Made by a program: the position numbers and the translations under genes. Positions 9,275 through 19,702 of a stretch of 64,000 bases of DNA are shown in pieces. Source of the stretch: Favolaschia claudopus. Lineage: Eukaryota > Basidiomycota > Agaricomycetes > Agaricales > Mycenaceae. Numbering within the stretch: the stretch's first letter is position 1; every line of letters starts with the position of its first letter. The notes under the pieces were generated by a model, which saw only the letters and a program-made list of their open reading frames with translations, was not told where the DNA came from and made no database searches. Location of the stretch: contig JAWWNJ010000024.1 in the NCBI GenBank assembly GCA_037176885.1, forward strand, positions 1,860,001 to 1,924,000. Direction: 5' to 3'.

Positions 9275-12200
9275 ATGACCGACTCTCCGACCCAACCACC
9301 CCGTCGCTCAACGCGAGCGACCACCGCCGCCGCCACCGACAAAACGAATACGGCCACCGCCGCAAAACGCGGGAAGGCAAAGCGCTCCGCCGCCGCCGCC
9401 CCTGCCGCCCCTGCCACCCCTGCCGCCCCTGCCAGCGCCGCTTCCGCAGCGACTACCGCTGGAGACGCCGACGCCGACTCCAGCGGCCCGAACGTTTCCA
9501 CCGTCGCGACACCCCCGGAACCCGACACTTTCGCGCATGGTCCCCCTTCCAGCAAGAGCAAGAAAAGGGCGACAAAGAAGAAAAAACCCGTCTCGAAAGC
9601 CGCCCCCAAGAAAACCGCCGAGGCCCCGCCCTCCACACGCGCTGGCTCGCCCGGCCCACCCATCTCGACCCTCGAGGAGCCCACCGACTCGCCGGTCGGC
9701 ACGCCCCCGCCCTCCAACATTCCTCCTTCGACAACGAGCGCCGCCGCTGCTGCCCCGGCCCGCAACCCTCCTTCGGCAACGAGTGCTGGCGCCGAGTTCG
9801 ACCGTGCGTTGGCAGAGGTGAAGAGCGCCGATGCGCCGCCTCTGGCCCCCGCCCGCAACTCAGCAGCTCCTCCGTCGTCGTCTCCTCCTCGGGCTCCGCT
9901 GGGAAGTGTCGTCACACAACCCACCGAGGACCAGCCCTGGATCCGAGGCGAGGCCACCCCGCCACCCACTCCCGTCCTTTACGGCGGCCCTTTGCCCCCT
10001 GGCCCCGACATCTCCCGCACGCCCCCACCCCCGAATACTGAACTGCCCCCACCCGCAGACGCTGAAAATGCCACGGCTGCCACTCCCCCTGCCACGCCTG
10101 CCACAGCCCCTTCCGCAAAAAATTCTGAAGTCCCCTCTGCCACGCCTGCCACGCCCCCTTCCGCAAAAAAATCTAAAGTCCCCTCTGCCACGCCTGCCAC
10201 GCCCCTCCCAACAACCTCTTCTCCCTCACAGTCCATTCCAGCCTCCACGCCCAAGGCTCGTGGCCGCCGCACAGAAGCCCCTTGGCCGCCCCGAGGTGGG
10301 GAGCCGCCGCCGCCGCTTACGGAGCAAGAGGAGGAGGAGGCGAAGGAGAGCACGATGAGAGGGCTGAAGTATTTGAGGGCGAAATGGAGGAGTCAGGATA
10401 AAGAGCAGCGGAGGTATGACGCGCACCTGCAGGCCACCGAGCATGAGCGGAAGATGGAGGCGAAACTCCAGGCGATGTTTGGTTATGGGATGGAGGAGAT
10501 GACGAGGGAGGATTACGACGCCACCTGGGCGGGGATGACTACCGAGGAGAAGCATGAACTGATGGGGTTTTTGGCTGAGGGTGGGGGGGAGGGGAAGGGG
10601 AAGGAAGCGGAGGCGGATGAGGGGAAGGAGAAGCAAGCGGAGGCGGGGGGGAGGATGTTTGTGGAGATTGTGAGGAAGCCCAAGAGAAAGGCAGAGGCCA
10701 AGAAGGTGGAGGCGGAGGAGGAGGACGAGGAGCCAGAGGTGGATGAGAAAGAGGCAAAAAGGCGGCGAGCAGCAAAGGGGAAGGGCCGGGCGGTACCAGA
10801 GAGGAACGAGGAGTCGGCTGAGGAGAATGAACCGGATGAGGGAGAGGAAGAGGGTGGGGAGGGATTGGAAGGTGGAGAAGAGGAGGACACCACCCCGGAC
10901 GCGGTTGCCCATACCGCCAACCTCCAGGCCGCCAACAAGGCCAGGAAGGCCAACCCCGCGTTGGAGAAGTTGGGGGTGGAATGGCACGCTCTGTTTGAGA
11001 AGACGGCGGCAGAAAACGCTGCGAAACTCAACGTGAGCGTGGAGCTGGCCAAGTCCTACATGCTGGCGGAGGCACGGCGGGTGACGGAGGAGGCGAAGTA
11101 CAACGTCGAGCGGGCGAAGGTGTGGGAGTTTTGCATCGAGCACAATCGGAATTTGAAGCAAAGTGAGTTGTCCAGGTTGGCTCGGGTTTCGATGCTTGCT
11201 AACATGCCCTTCCATCTAGACGCCAAGCCGATTGATGCCACACAGGCCTCGACACTTTTGAAGGCTCAGCGGGCGAAGGGGGAGGAGCGGGAGTGGACCG
11301 AGGAGGACCTTGAGGACCTCAAGACCAGATATTTGGCAATGAAGGAGCGCAAGCTCACGAAGCCACAACACAACGAGAGGTTGGCAGCGGCAGACGTGGC
11401 AAAGACAACGAAATGGGCTGGAAAGGAGGTAAGTCCGAAATATCGGTGGCAGCGGTGGCAGATCTCATCTTACCTAGATAATGAACCTCGGGCTTCGAAC
11501 CAACACACGCGGCTTCGTTGTCGTCGTTTCCACCGACGTGAATAGCGGCAACGTCGGCCAAATCCTTGGCTCCCCCGACAGCCTCAATTTTTTCTTGGAG
11601 GTGATGAAGAAGACGCCACTCACCTTCATGAACCAATACAACGCGTGGGCGGTGACGGATGCTGCCAAGGACGAAAACGACGAGGACTCCGACAGCGACT
11701 CAGGCTTACCGGCCGACCCCGGCAGCCACGATAAACGTCGTTCCCAGATTTCGCAGCAGTTGGCCAAACAACTCAGTACGTTTTCTGTTTATTTGTTTTT
11801 CAATCCCATTCTAAAGCTTTGGTTAGCCGAAATCACCAACGGCAAGGTCAAGAGCATGCAGTACGAGCTCTTCTACACCCTCATCAGCGTCCCCTACGGT
11901 ATTGGGATCAAGCATTGGCTGAAAGCCGTTCCCTTCAGCAGCCCTTCCAATTGGGGCAAGAAGACAACGCCCATGGTGCTGGAGTTGTGGAAGTGGGTTA
12001 TGAAGGGAAAGGTCGAGTTCTTCCACCTGGATGAGAAGGGGAAAAAAGAGGCTGAGAGGTTGGCAAAAGTTGAGAAGCAGGAGCAGAAGGAGCGGTTGGC
12101 GGAGAAGAAGAAGGCAAAGGAAGCCAAGGAGAAGGGGAAGGGGAAGAAGAACAGCAAGGTGGGAGCAAGGAAGGGGAGGAAGGCAGCGGAAGAGGATGAG

Positions 12201-12998
12201 GAGGAAGAGGAGGCAGAGTCGACGCCTGAGCCAACGGTGAAGAAGGGCAAGAAGAGGCAGAGGGAGGAGGAGGAGGACGAGGAGAACGAGGAGGACGAGG
12301 ACGCGGAGGAGGAGGAGAAGGAGGAGGAGGACGAGGAGGAGGATGAGCCGCCGAAGAAGAAGAAACGGTCTTCTGCCACCGCTGCCACCACCTCCCGCTC
12401 CACTTCGAAGTCGACTGCCACTCCTGCCACTGCGCCTCCCGCCAAGAAAAAGAAGCCGACTGCCACCCCTGCCACCCCTGCTGCCGCGGGCCCTTCAGCC
12501 AAAAAGTCGAAGTCAGTTGCCACCCCTGCCACCGACCCGCCTGCTACCAAGAAGGCCAAGTCCGCTGCCACCCCTGCCACCGCCCCCACCAAACCGACTA
12601 AGCGCAAGGCTGTCGCCTTTGCTAATGACGAGGAGGCCCCAGCAAAACGGCAGAAGGTGGGGACAAGCAAGCCCGCCTTTGCCAAGTCCCGCAAGCCCAT
12701 CAGCAAACCCACCATCACCGACAGCGATGATGAGAGGGCTGAGCACGATGGCAACGATGGCAATGCAAAGGCCAGTGGCAGCGGTGGCAATGCCCAAGCA
12801 AGTGGTAGCGGGAGCTCGTCCGTGGATCGTCGCAAGCAGACGCTGATGGAAAGGCAGCCGGAGTACAAGCGTGTGGCTGCGGAGTCGATGGCGAAGTGGA
12901 AGAAAGAGCATCCCGCGGTCGCCTCCTCCAGCAAGAAGCCCATTCCCCCGGCCGAGGACTCTGACTCCTACGAAGAGGAGGACAGTGACGGCGACTAG
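9275..12998 (+). CDS. Large charged, low-complexity protein of unknown function (1188 aa)
   Basis: Model join(9275..11162, 11220..11428, 11478..11775, 11827..12998) closes at 1188 aa; introns are 57, 49 and 51 nt, GT-AG. Residues 1-350 are Ala/Pro/Lys-rich and disordered, 350-530 very acidic/basic, about 555-880 look folded (LGVEWHALFEKTAAENAAKLNV; LRTNTRGFVVVVSTDV; YELFYTLISVPYGIGIKHWL), then Lys/Glu-rich blocks run to the end. Short KRK/KKK patches suggest a nuclear protein. Ten in-frame GTGGCA doublets (read as TGCCAC) produce repeated A-T-P-A-T peptides with Ala-Lys-Lys spacers. Intron 2 also carries one doublet (11446-11460). I do not recognise the family; a chromatin-associated role is a guess from composition and from its dioxygenase neighbour. 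Intact, with no sign of decay. Confidence 0.75.
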
Positions 12999-13261
12999 CA
13001 CCCTCCCTTCATTCCCTGCTGCTCGTGTGCTTCAAGCTGCCAGCCTCCTCTTCCCAAGCTCGGGCGCGTTTTTTTTTCTTAAATTGCTTTACCTACAAAT
13101 GATTACATGTATGAACTATCTGCTGATTTGTGCTGTGTAAAAAAATACTGCTGAATATATTGCTCCTGTGCTGTGAATGCCAAGTTTGAGTGAAGACAAA
13201 AAAAATCCCCGTGGCAAGGGTGGCAACACGGCAGAAATTCTGCCAAGTCCAACCAATCGGC

Positions 13262-13760
13262 GTGGCAGCGGTGGCAGGCGAAAGAGGCCAAGGGGTACCC
13301 CTTGAGAGCTGAGTCGGTGGCAGGCGTGGCAGGGTAAGGAACTTACGGGTATACCCTTGTGAACTGAGTCGGTGGCAGGCGTGGCAGGGTAAGGAACTTA
13401 CGGGTATACCCTTGTGAACTGAGTCGGTGGCAGGCGTGGCAGGGTAAGGAACTTGAGGGTATACCCTTGAGAACTGAGTCGGTGGCAGCGGTGGCAGGCG
13501 AAAGAGGCTAAGGGGTACCCCTTGAGAGTTTGGGCAGTGGCAGGCGTGGCAGGGTAAGGAACTTGAGGGTATACCCTTGAGAACTGGGTCGGTGGCAGCG
13601 GTGGCAGGCGAAAGAGGCTAAGGGGTACCCCTTGAGAGTTTGGGCGGTGGCAGGCGTGGCAGGGCTGCCGAAATTGTGCGAAGTCAGAGGTAGAGCGACA
13701 CGAGTGGCAGGGGTGGCACGGTAAAGAACTTAAGGGTATACCCTTGGGAATGCTTTCCAC
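13262..13760 (+). repeat. 55-bp tandem array: GTGGCA doublet plus palindrome in each unit
   Basis: Doublets begin at 13262, 13317, 13372, 13427, 13482, 13537, 13592 and 13647, exactly 55 bp apart, with a ninth at 13704 (57 bp). Two unit types are mixed: one with doublet spacer GCG followed by AAGGGGTACCCCTT, the other with spacer GGC followed by GGGTATACCC. The first palindrome, CAAGGGGTACCCCTTG at 13289-13304, is 16 bp and perfect. The same 55-bp step recurs between 13883 and 13938. Not a CRISPR: eukaryotic, spacers are conserved rather than unique. Confidence 0.9.
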
Positions 13761-13865
13761 TCTGTCGAAGACGTCCACAACCTCCTCACCATGGCGAAGA
13801 AGGATCCTCGTCCAGCCATGATGGCAAACTACTACGAGAAGCTCACCCGAATCTTCCACACCTCA
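13752..13865 (+). pseudogene. Fragment of translation initiation factor eIF3 subunit a gene (TIF32-like)
   Basis: In one plus-strand frame the stretch reads [17 protein letters not shown] then [15 protein letters not shown], which matches my memory of the N-terminal (PCI-proximal) part of eIF3a across fungi and animals. Nothing before or after continues the gene: both sides are GTGGCA-repeat units. It is therefore a short captured or duplicated piece of a host gene embedded in the array, about 38 codons long. It has no start context or downstream exon and is not functional by itself. Identification is by recognition without alignment. Confidence 0.65.
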
Positions 13866-14213
13866 CCTTGCGCTTTAGGTCGATGGCAGCCGTGGCACGC
13901 CAATGAAGCCAAGGGGTACCCCTTGCGCTTTGGGTGCATGGCAGCCGTGGCACACGCTAGCCGCTACCCTGTATGAAATCTTACCGGTGGCAACGATGGC
14001 ATCCTTAAGGTCACAAAAATTACTGATATATTGAAAATCTACCCCGTGGCAGCAATGGCACGCTAAATTGCGCAAAATTTCCTAATATGGTCACAGTGGC
14101 ACAGATGGCACCCATTTTGGCCCGAATCTCCTTTTCTACCGTCCCTGGTGGCAGCCGCGGCACATGCCACGCCTGCCACACCTTTATGCGGTGGCAGAAC
14201 CCCATCGCAAACT

Positions 14214-14255
14214 TGCGACCAAAGTGTTGCACAACTTTGGTCGCAGGTTACCTAG
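14214..14255 (+). repeat. Hairpin (10-bp arms) followed by CTAG
   Basis: TGCGACCAAA (14214-14223) and TTTGGTCGCA (14236-14245) form a perfect stem with a partly self-complementary 12-nt loop, then six bases and CTAG (14252-14255). It stands immediately beyond the last GTGGCA doublet. Helitron 3' ends have a similar hairpin plus CTRR, but the next base is G rather than the expected T, and no RepHel gene is present. Confidence 0.45.
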
Positions 14256-15177
14256 GGTTAGGGGTTATAACAGGTGGATCTCAGGTAGGTTCAACATTAT
14301 GAGATCTTTTTTGCAGCTTGGGTCGAAAAAATGTAGGCTGAAGCAAAGTCTTCACACAAAGATTTCAGCACACCCTGCCTTCTTCCTAAACCTGAAAAAA
14401 GGTCCCAAGCAATCTGTATATGTTCACATCCAGAGTTGAAGACACCAGTACAAATTTAATCTGTACCATTTATACATTTGCATTTGCGACAAGTGCACTG
14501 ATTAGATAATATCTGCATTCAGTGGTAATTGCTTTGTGCGCAGCGATAGATAAATTGAGATCTCACATCATCGTAAAGAAAAACTGCCAGAGAGCATACA
14601 CCATTGCGTCTACTTGATTGTGTGTGCAGTGGTCAAGACATGAGCAAAGCAGCAAACATGCTGAATTGAAAACAGAGCACACTGTGGCTTTGAAGTGAGG
14701 AGGCTCTACAACAACACGGCAACTGATCAACGAACAGCGCTAAGAAAAATGCATAGCTGGGAGGAGACCTAGCCCCTAATTGAGCATGGAAGAAACGGTC
14801 GAGATACTCGACGAGGTTGCAGCATGCCATAGTGACTACTGTAGACTTTCGACCAAAGGTTCAGGTGACAGGTGACGGGCACCTGTGAACTGAACAATTT
14901 GCGATAATGTTTGAGGTAAAAACAAGGGGAAGGTATGTAACGAGATATAGAGACTGAGTCAATGCAAGAGTTGGCAAGGATGGCACGAATTTAGCGACTC
15001 ATTGCGGATCGGAACCATCCAAAAGACCAGACGCGCGCCGAGAAGAGATAGTGACAACTTCATTGAGCGGCAATTGTTTTGGGCAAGGCGATAAACAAAT
15101 TAAGAGAACTTAACGGCGGCACCATCGGAAATGACCGCATGAACGATTCAGATCGCACATGGCGGCTGGCTGAGGAA
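14256..15177. other. No gene seen
   Basis: Contains a short telomere-like AGGGTTAGGGG just after the hairpin and no convincing reading frame. A single weak GTGGCA relative lies near 14974. Probably old intergenic or repeat DNA. Confidence 0.5.
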
Positions 15178-15893
15178 TTAGCAATCTAGCGCACGTTCAA
15201 GACTGAGTATTAAGCGGTCTTCGAGGTGAGGGGGTAACCGACCTCGAGTCGATCGATACTCAAAAGGGCGGTGAGATTGAGGGGGGTGAAGGGGCTCCCC
15301 AGAATGCTGTTTACATACGAAAAGATTCGACATACGAGTGGCGTTGCTGACTTCCTTACGCAGGGAAGAACAAAGAGAAGGTTCTTCAGACGAGTCCTCG
15401 CCAAGTCGCGCGTAGTCCTGGTAGTTTGTCACATAAGACCACATGAAGAATTCGCCACAGCGCGTCAGGTCTTTGTTCAACCAATCTTTTTGAACGCAGA
15501 TCCAGTGATGGAGAGCGGGAGGCAGTTCCTCAGCGATAGCCTGACTCGGAGAGGCGATATAGTACTCGAATAGTTGTGATGCGATTTTCAAGTAATCTCG
15601 AGTTGGGGATCGCGGAGATGAGCTACTTGTGAGCAGAGAATGAATTGGGGAAACATGCTAGCAAGCCTACGACGGGATTCAAAGCGCGCCCGAAGCAGGG
15701 AAAACTCAAGTTGTTGGCACAAAATATTCAAATAATTGAGTCGACAAAAGCGTTGGAAGGACCGCCGTAGACTGAGTCTGCCCCTAAGCCACCCGCCAAA
15801 CCCACCTCGAGTATGTACGTTGAAACCATGAGTGTTGTTGACAAAGAATGGCGAACGGTAGGGTTCCCACGCTTCTTGTCCTCCGCCAACCAA
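15178..15893 (-). pseudogene. Degraded protein-coding fragment, family not recognised
   Basis: Minus-strand frames read LEFSLLRARFESRRRLASMF..., then after a stop near 15590 SQLFEYYIASPSQAIAEELPPALHHWICVQKDWLNKDLTRCGEFF in another frame. The amino-acid composition (Trp, Cys, Tyr, aromatic spacing) looks like real protein rather than random translation, and the frame change inside a continuous-looking domain suggests a broken gene. I cannot name the family. Confidence 0.35.
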
Positions 15894-16260
15894 CTATCTG
15901 CTCGCGCCCTCAACTTGAAGTCTTCCTCACTCTACACAACTCACGCTGGTGCACGGATAGCTCTACAGCCCAGCCGACTTCTGTTCTATGTCAAATTTCA
16001 ATCGCCTCCATCACCCGCTGCCCTCTTGACCAGACCCAGTCTCCAGACCGCCGTTTTTCGGGAGAAACTGGACACATACGCCAAACTTCACTGGTACTGT
16101 ATCTTTGACATTGACCGAATACGAGCTTAGGGAGTCAGTGTTGATATTACAGGTGCGTCCGAGGCTCTGTATCGTTTGCGGTTTGTCGATAGTGACTCGA
16201 AATGCAGGATAAATCGCTGCTTTACCCGAAGAGTCACCTCGCAACTTCTCCTTAAGGGAT
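15830..16260 (+). repeat. Relic related to 28270-28830
   Basis: Shares blocks with 28270-28830: CCCACGCTTCTTGTCCTCC, a later CAGCCCAGCCGACTTCTGTTCTATG-like block, GTATCGTTTG and TATTGACTCGAAA-like text and an AGAGTCACTCG/AGAGTCACCTCG block. The order is the same and divergence is substantial, so both are old copies of one dispersed sequence. Coding origin is uncertain. Confidence 0.5.
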
Positions 16261-19168
16261 TGTACCGTCGCTGCACCTGCCTCCAGTATACCTCTTCATG
16301 AAGACGGCTTGATAATGTATGCAGCTGCCTCCCGCTGTAACGACCGGTCATTTTTGCGCGTTATATCTGGCTATTTTAAGTCAAGTGCGGCTCCAAACAC
16401 CCCAACTACCCGCCACGACTATAGTCTTACTCGACTATCAATAGGAAGTCAGTACCTCTGTTGGTGACACTAAGGAGGGTCAAAGTGAGCTCCGAGCTGT
16501 TGACCGTAAAACCCATCACAGGAGAAAGGCATTATAATAATAGCCTACTGCAGTACTATGGATCTGTTCCATAACAGAACCCTCAGAAGAGTGACGAAGA
16601 GTCAAGTACTTGTGTACTATGGACTTAGACGAAGGTCTACAAGGATGTAGGAGGCGCCGCGGGGGCTATCAGAGTCAACATCGGTCAAAAGACAGATGCC
16701 GCGGGCTGCCGACTATAAATAGACAGCTGGAACAGCGGAAAGGGATCTCATACAGGAGATGCCGGTGCTAGGATCAGAAGGCAGAGTTATGGCAAGACAT
16801 GAGGTCTTTGACAGGAGTGATGATGATGTGATGCTGAAGCCGAACAAGTGCGGCAACTTCATTAGAAATCTATTTCTATATTGGAGTCAGCGCGGATGAC
16901 TTGGTGGCTTGATAAATTGGACAACAGACGAGCCTGTGATATTGCGAGTGAATTGGATTGTCCCAAGAATAGTCTTAGGAGTTATTAGAGGCGTTGATGG
17001 CACCACCGGAAGGGTTGCCGCCAGTGAGGGGTTGACGGGATCACCAATGATGGTGTTCCGCGGGCATCCACAATTCAGTGATTCAACCGTGAGAGTGATA
17101 ATTGCTGACTTTCTACCGTTGGATCGACAAGCCAAGAGGCTGCCGAAGGTCCTCCGGGACACCCAAATACCAATATACCATCTCTCTACTCAATTGGATC
17201 GACATTGCTTACTCTGTACTATTTATGTGATGTATTTCTTGGCATTAGTATAAAAGGACCTGTATTTCTCGTTGAGCTGGAGGACATCGCGCTCAGTCTA
17301 TTGGACAGCGTTGGTGAACTCAGGCAGCAACGTAGAGGCATATATAAAGATATTGTCTACTCGTTTGTCTTAATAGAAATTGTGTTGAAGTTCAGTTCAA
17401 GTGTGAATCTTAAGCATTGTTTCGAGAGTGTTCACCCGCGGAGGCTTTGCTTTCGAGTAGCTTTGTCGTGGCCTTAGTGTGTAAGGAACTGCCTGCCTCT
17501 ACTGCCCGCGGACTGTCTATCTCATTGTGAGGATACGTGTGCTCAAGAGTGAACTAGTATCTCCCTGAGTCTGAGGAAGAGTGGAACTGTCCATCTGCTG
17601 AAGCATTGCGTTGGGACTGCTGGCGCATAACCAGAAGAGATCTGATTAGTCCTCGTCTGAAAGGCTTGTGCTATATAAAGGAGTGTCAAAGGTTCCTGGA
17701 ATTTGGAGGTTCAGGTCTATAGCGTAACTGGCGCTATAAGAATTGTACATTCTGCCGCGGAAACTGTCTGTGGCCATTGTTTCAATCTCGCCCTGATATT
17801 CAACTTCATTGGGTATCTTGTATCCTACTGCTTTATAGTTCCTATTTTTAGGAAAGGTCCGCGGACGGAATCACTTCCATCTACGGTGTGTGAGAGCGTG
17901 TTTTGTGCAAGGTTCTTACTTGCAAGTCGACTTATATCCTCGTCACTGTGACATCTGGATTTCGGATCGAACCCCACAAACTCTTCGAGAGACATTTGAG
18001 TGTATCTTGTTGAGATATTTGTGTTGTAGTGTTGTGTGTGTTGGTTGATTGTGTTATATATATATTTTGGTGGTAGATTCTCTGCTGCGCTATATTTAGC
18101 ACTTCAGTTGATATATTCAAGTGTCAGCGTTACAGCGTTACACGCGCACGAGCACATTCCACTTTCATCCACCCCGTCGCGCATCATCTATCGCCGACTT
18201 CACTCATTCTTGCACACTTTCCCCTTCCTTCCATTGCGCACATGGAACAGTCGAAAAACCAATTTTTCGAAGGGCGAGATAAGGGGTATGGAGGCCCACC
18301 ACGCTCAGTATGGGGGGCCGACTCAATTAGACCGCCTAGGTGCACAATGTGACAGGCGGAGGTCTTGATCGGCGACATCCAGAGCAGTAGCAAAGACTAT
18401 GGAGCCGATAATACGGCGACCAGAAGACCGCCACAGCTGCGACGGGCGGACACGTTACGACTGGGCCAGAGACCCGAGTGGGTCAGCACCAATGGTCCTC
18501 GATCCGCGACCGCGTGTGCTGGAGAGCCACGACACAGCGTCGACGCTCTACCAGACAGAATGCTGGGTCGTATTGGGTCGGAAGTATATTTGGCAAGTTT
18601 TACGCTCAAGGGGGAGCAACAGTATGTTGTTCTATATATTTTACATATTCTCCATCACACCCTCTACTCATTCATCCCTTACTCGAGTCCACTCGCGGAG
18701 GGGAAGTGTTAGCGGTAATTATTTACCACTCTTTATTTTGCAGCATATTGTACTCTTGTAACCATTACGTAGTCTTTATGCGTTTGTAACCGGAACCACG
18801 ACGTTCTCTACACAAACACAGTTTCTTTCGACTACTCGTCTTTCCATCTTGATACGGGCGACCCTCGACAGCGAATTACGCTGACATTCCTTGTGAGACT
18901 TGGAAGACTGGCAAGTAACTTGCGTCCAGGTCTCCCGATTCTCGCATGAATCCAAATCGAGAATACCAAAGTCCATGTTGCTGTCAAGCAACGGGACAAG
19001 CAACAGCTCGGAGCTTTTCTGAGAAGGAAAAGTGTCAGGGGAACCCCTGTTCTGCGCAGCATGACGCAAAGGGACTTGGGCACTTCTTCCCATTACATCA
19101 TTCCTGTGGAGCTCCATCAAACTATGACAGAGTTCTATTTTTGGGTACACAAGATCCCAGTCCAATTA
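16261..19168. other. No gene supported; probable retroelement debris
   Basis: A TATAAATA box occurs at 16712 and the text between 16400 and 18130 is LTR-like in character (long, without frames, ending in AT-rich simple sequence with TATATATATA near 18057). I found no matching second LTR and no polyprotein motif. Short frames between 18242 and 18760 do not match anything I know. Confidence 0.35.
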
Positions 19169-19588
19169 AGGTAGGGGACAGACAAATACGGTTGCCCCAC
19201 GTGATTTCACCTTTTTGAGAAGATGTAGTCCGTTTGACCTGTACTTGAGAGAAAATAAAAAATTTAGCCCAACAGTCTTGTGTAAATACATCCTTAGGAC
19301 TCACTAATCAAATCATGGCCACGCACAGCGAGAAACGGAGGACTAGTTCCCAAATTGATCGGAGACTTCACAAATCCCATCAAATCCTTCGTTTTGCATC
19401 AATCGGGAACTAGTCTCTCAGTTCTGCAAATTTTCCCAAGTTTCAAGTGCATGCATGTAGGAGGTGTAGGTTCTCACAAAACTGTTGAGCCAGATTTTTT
19501 ATTTTCTTTCAAGTACAGGTCAAACGGACTACATCTTCTCAAAAAGGTGAAATCACGTGGGGCAACCGTATTTGTCTGTCCCCTACCT
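19169..19588. mobile_element. TA-flanked fold-back MITE (420 bp)
   Basis: The two ends are inverted copies beginning AGGTAGGGGACAGACAAA, each flanked by TA (19167-19168, 19589-19590). The first about 115 bp of each arm are almost identical, including ACGGTTGCCCCACGTGATTT, and looser pairing continues to the centre near 19380 (AACTAGT and CAAATCCCATCAAATCCTT blocks). No coding capacity. The TA duplication puts it with Tc1/mariner-mobilised MITEs. Confidence 0.85.
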
Positions 19589-19619
19589 TACGTCATCAAG
19601 GTGGGACTTAGCATCAGTG

Positions 19620-19702
19620 TTGTGCCTAAGCCCTAAGCCCTAGAGGGTCTCTAAGGCCTAAGGCCTTAGCCTAAGCCCTATGATAGGGCTTAGCGTGTGG
19701 CC
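19620..19702. repeat. CCTAAG/CTTAGG simple repeat
   Basis: Short stretch built of CCTAAGC, CCCTAAGC and their complements, partly self-complementary. It superficially resembles CCCTAA telomere repeat but the units are mixed with CCTAAG and both orientations occur within 80 bp, so it is a local low-complexity patch rather than an internal telomere. Confidence 0.5.

Larger units (their letters stand above)
13211..14179. repeat. GTGGCA-doublet repeat tract
   Basis: A 1-kb noncoding tract downstream of the charged-protein gene that holds eleven strict GTGGCANNNGTGGCA copies on either strand plus five relaxed ones with ATGGCA in one half (13883, 13938, 13987, 14046, 14096). It contains the 55-bp array described separately and the eIF3a-like fragment. 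Open frames across it (13398-13859 on the minus strand) are shadows of the repeat. Confidence 0.85.

Noticed and set aside
9226..11215. Long antisense frames (247, 179 and 329 aa) across the charged-protein gene
   Set aside because: Low-complexity shadows of GC-rich Ala/Glu/Lys codons; the sense frame splices with conserved phases.
11894..12943. 349-aa Ser/Phe-rich minus-strand frame
   Set aside because: Complement of the Lys/Glu-rich exon; composition is exactly what antisense of GAG/AAG codons gives.
13262..13760. CRISPR-like appearance of the regular array
   Set aside because: Eukaryotic context; the intervening segments are repeated, not unique, and no cas genes exist here.
14250..14270. 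Telomere-like AGGGTTAGGGG, also CCCTAACCCTAAA near 26832
   Set aside because: Fewer than three units each; too short to be an interstitial telomere.
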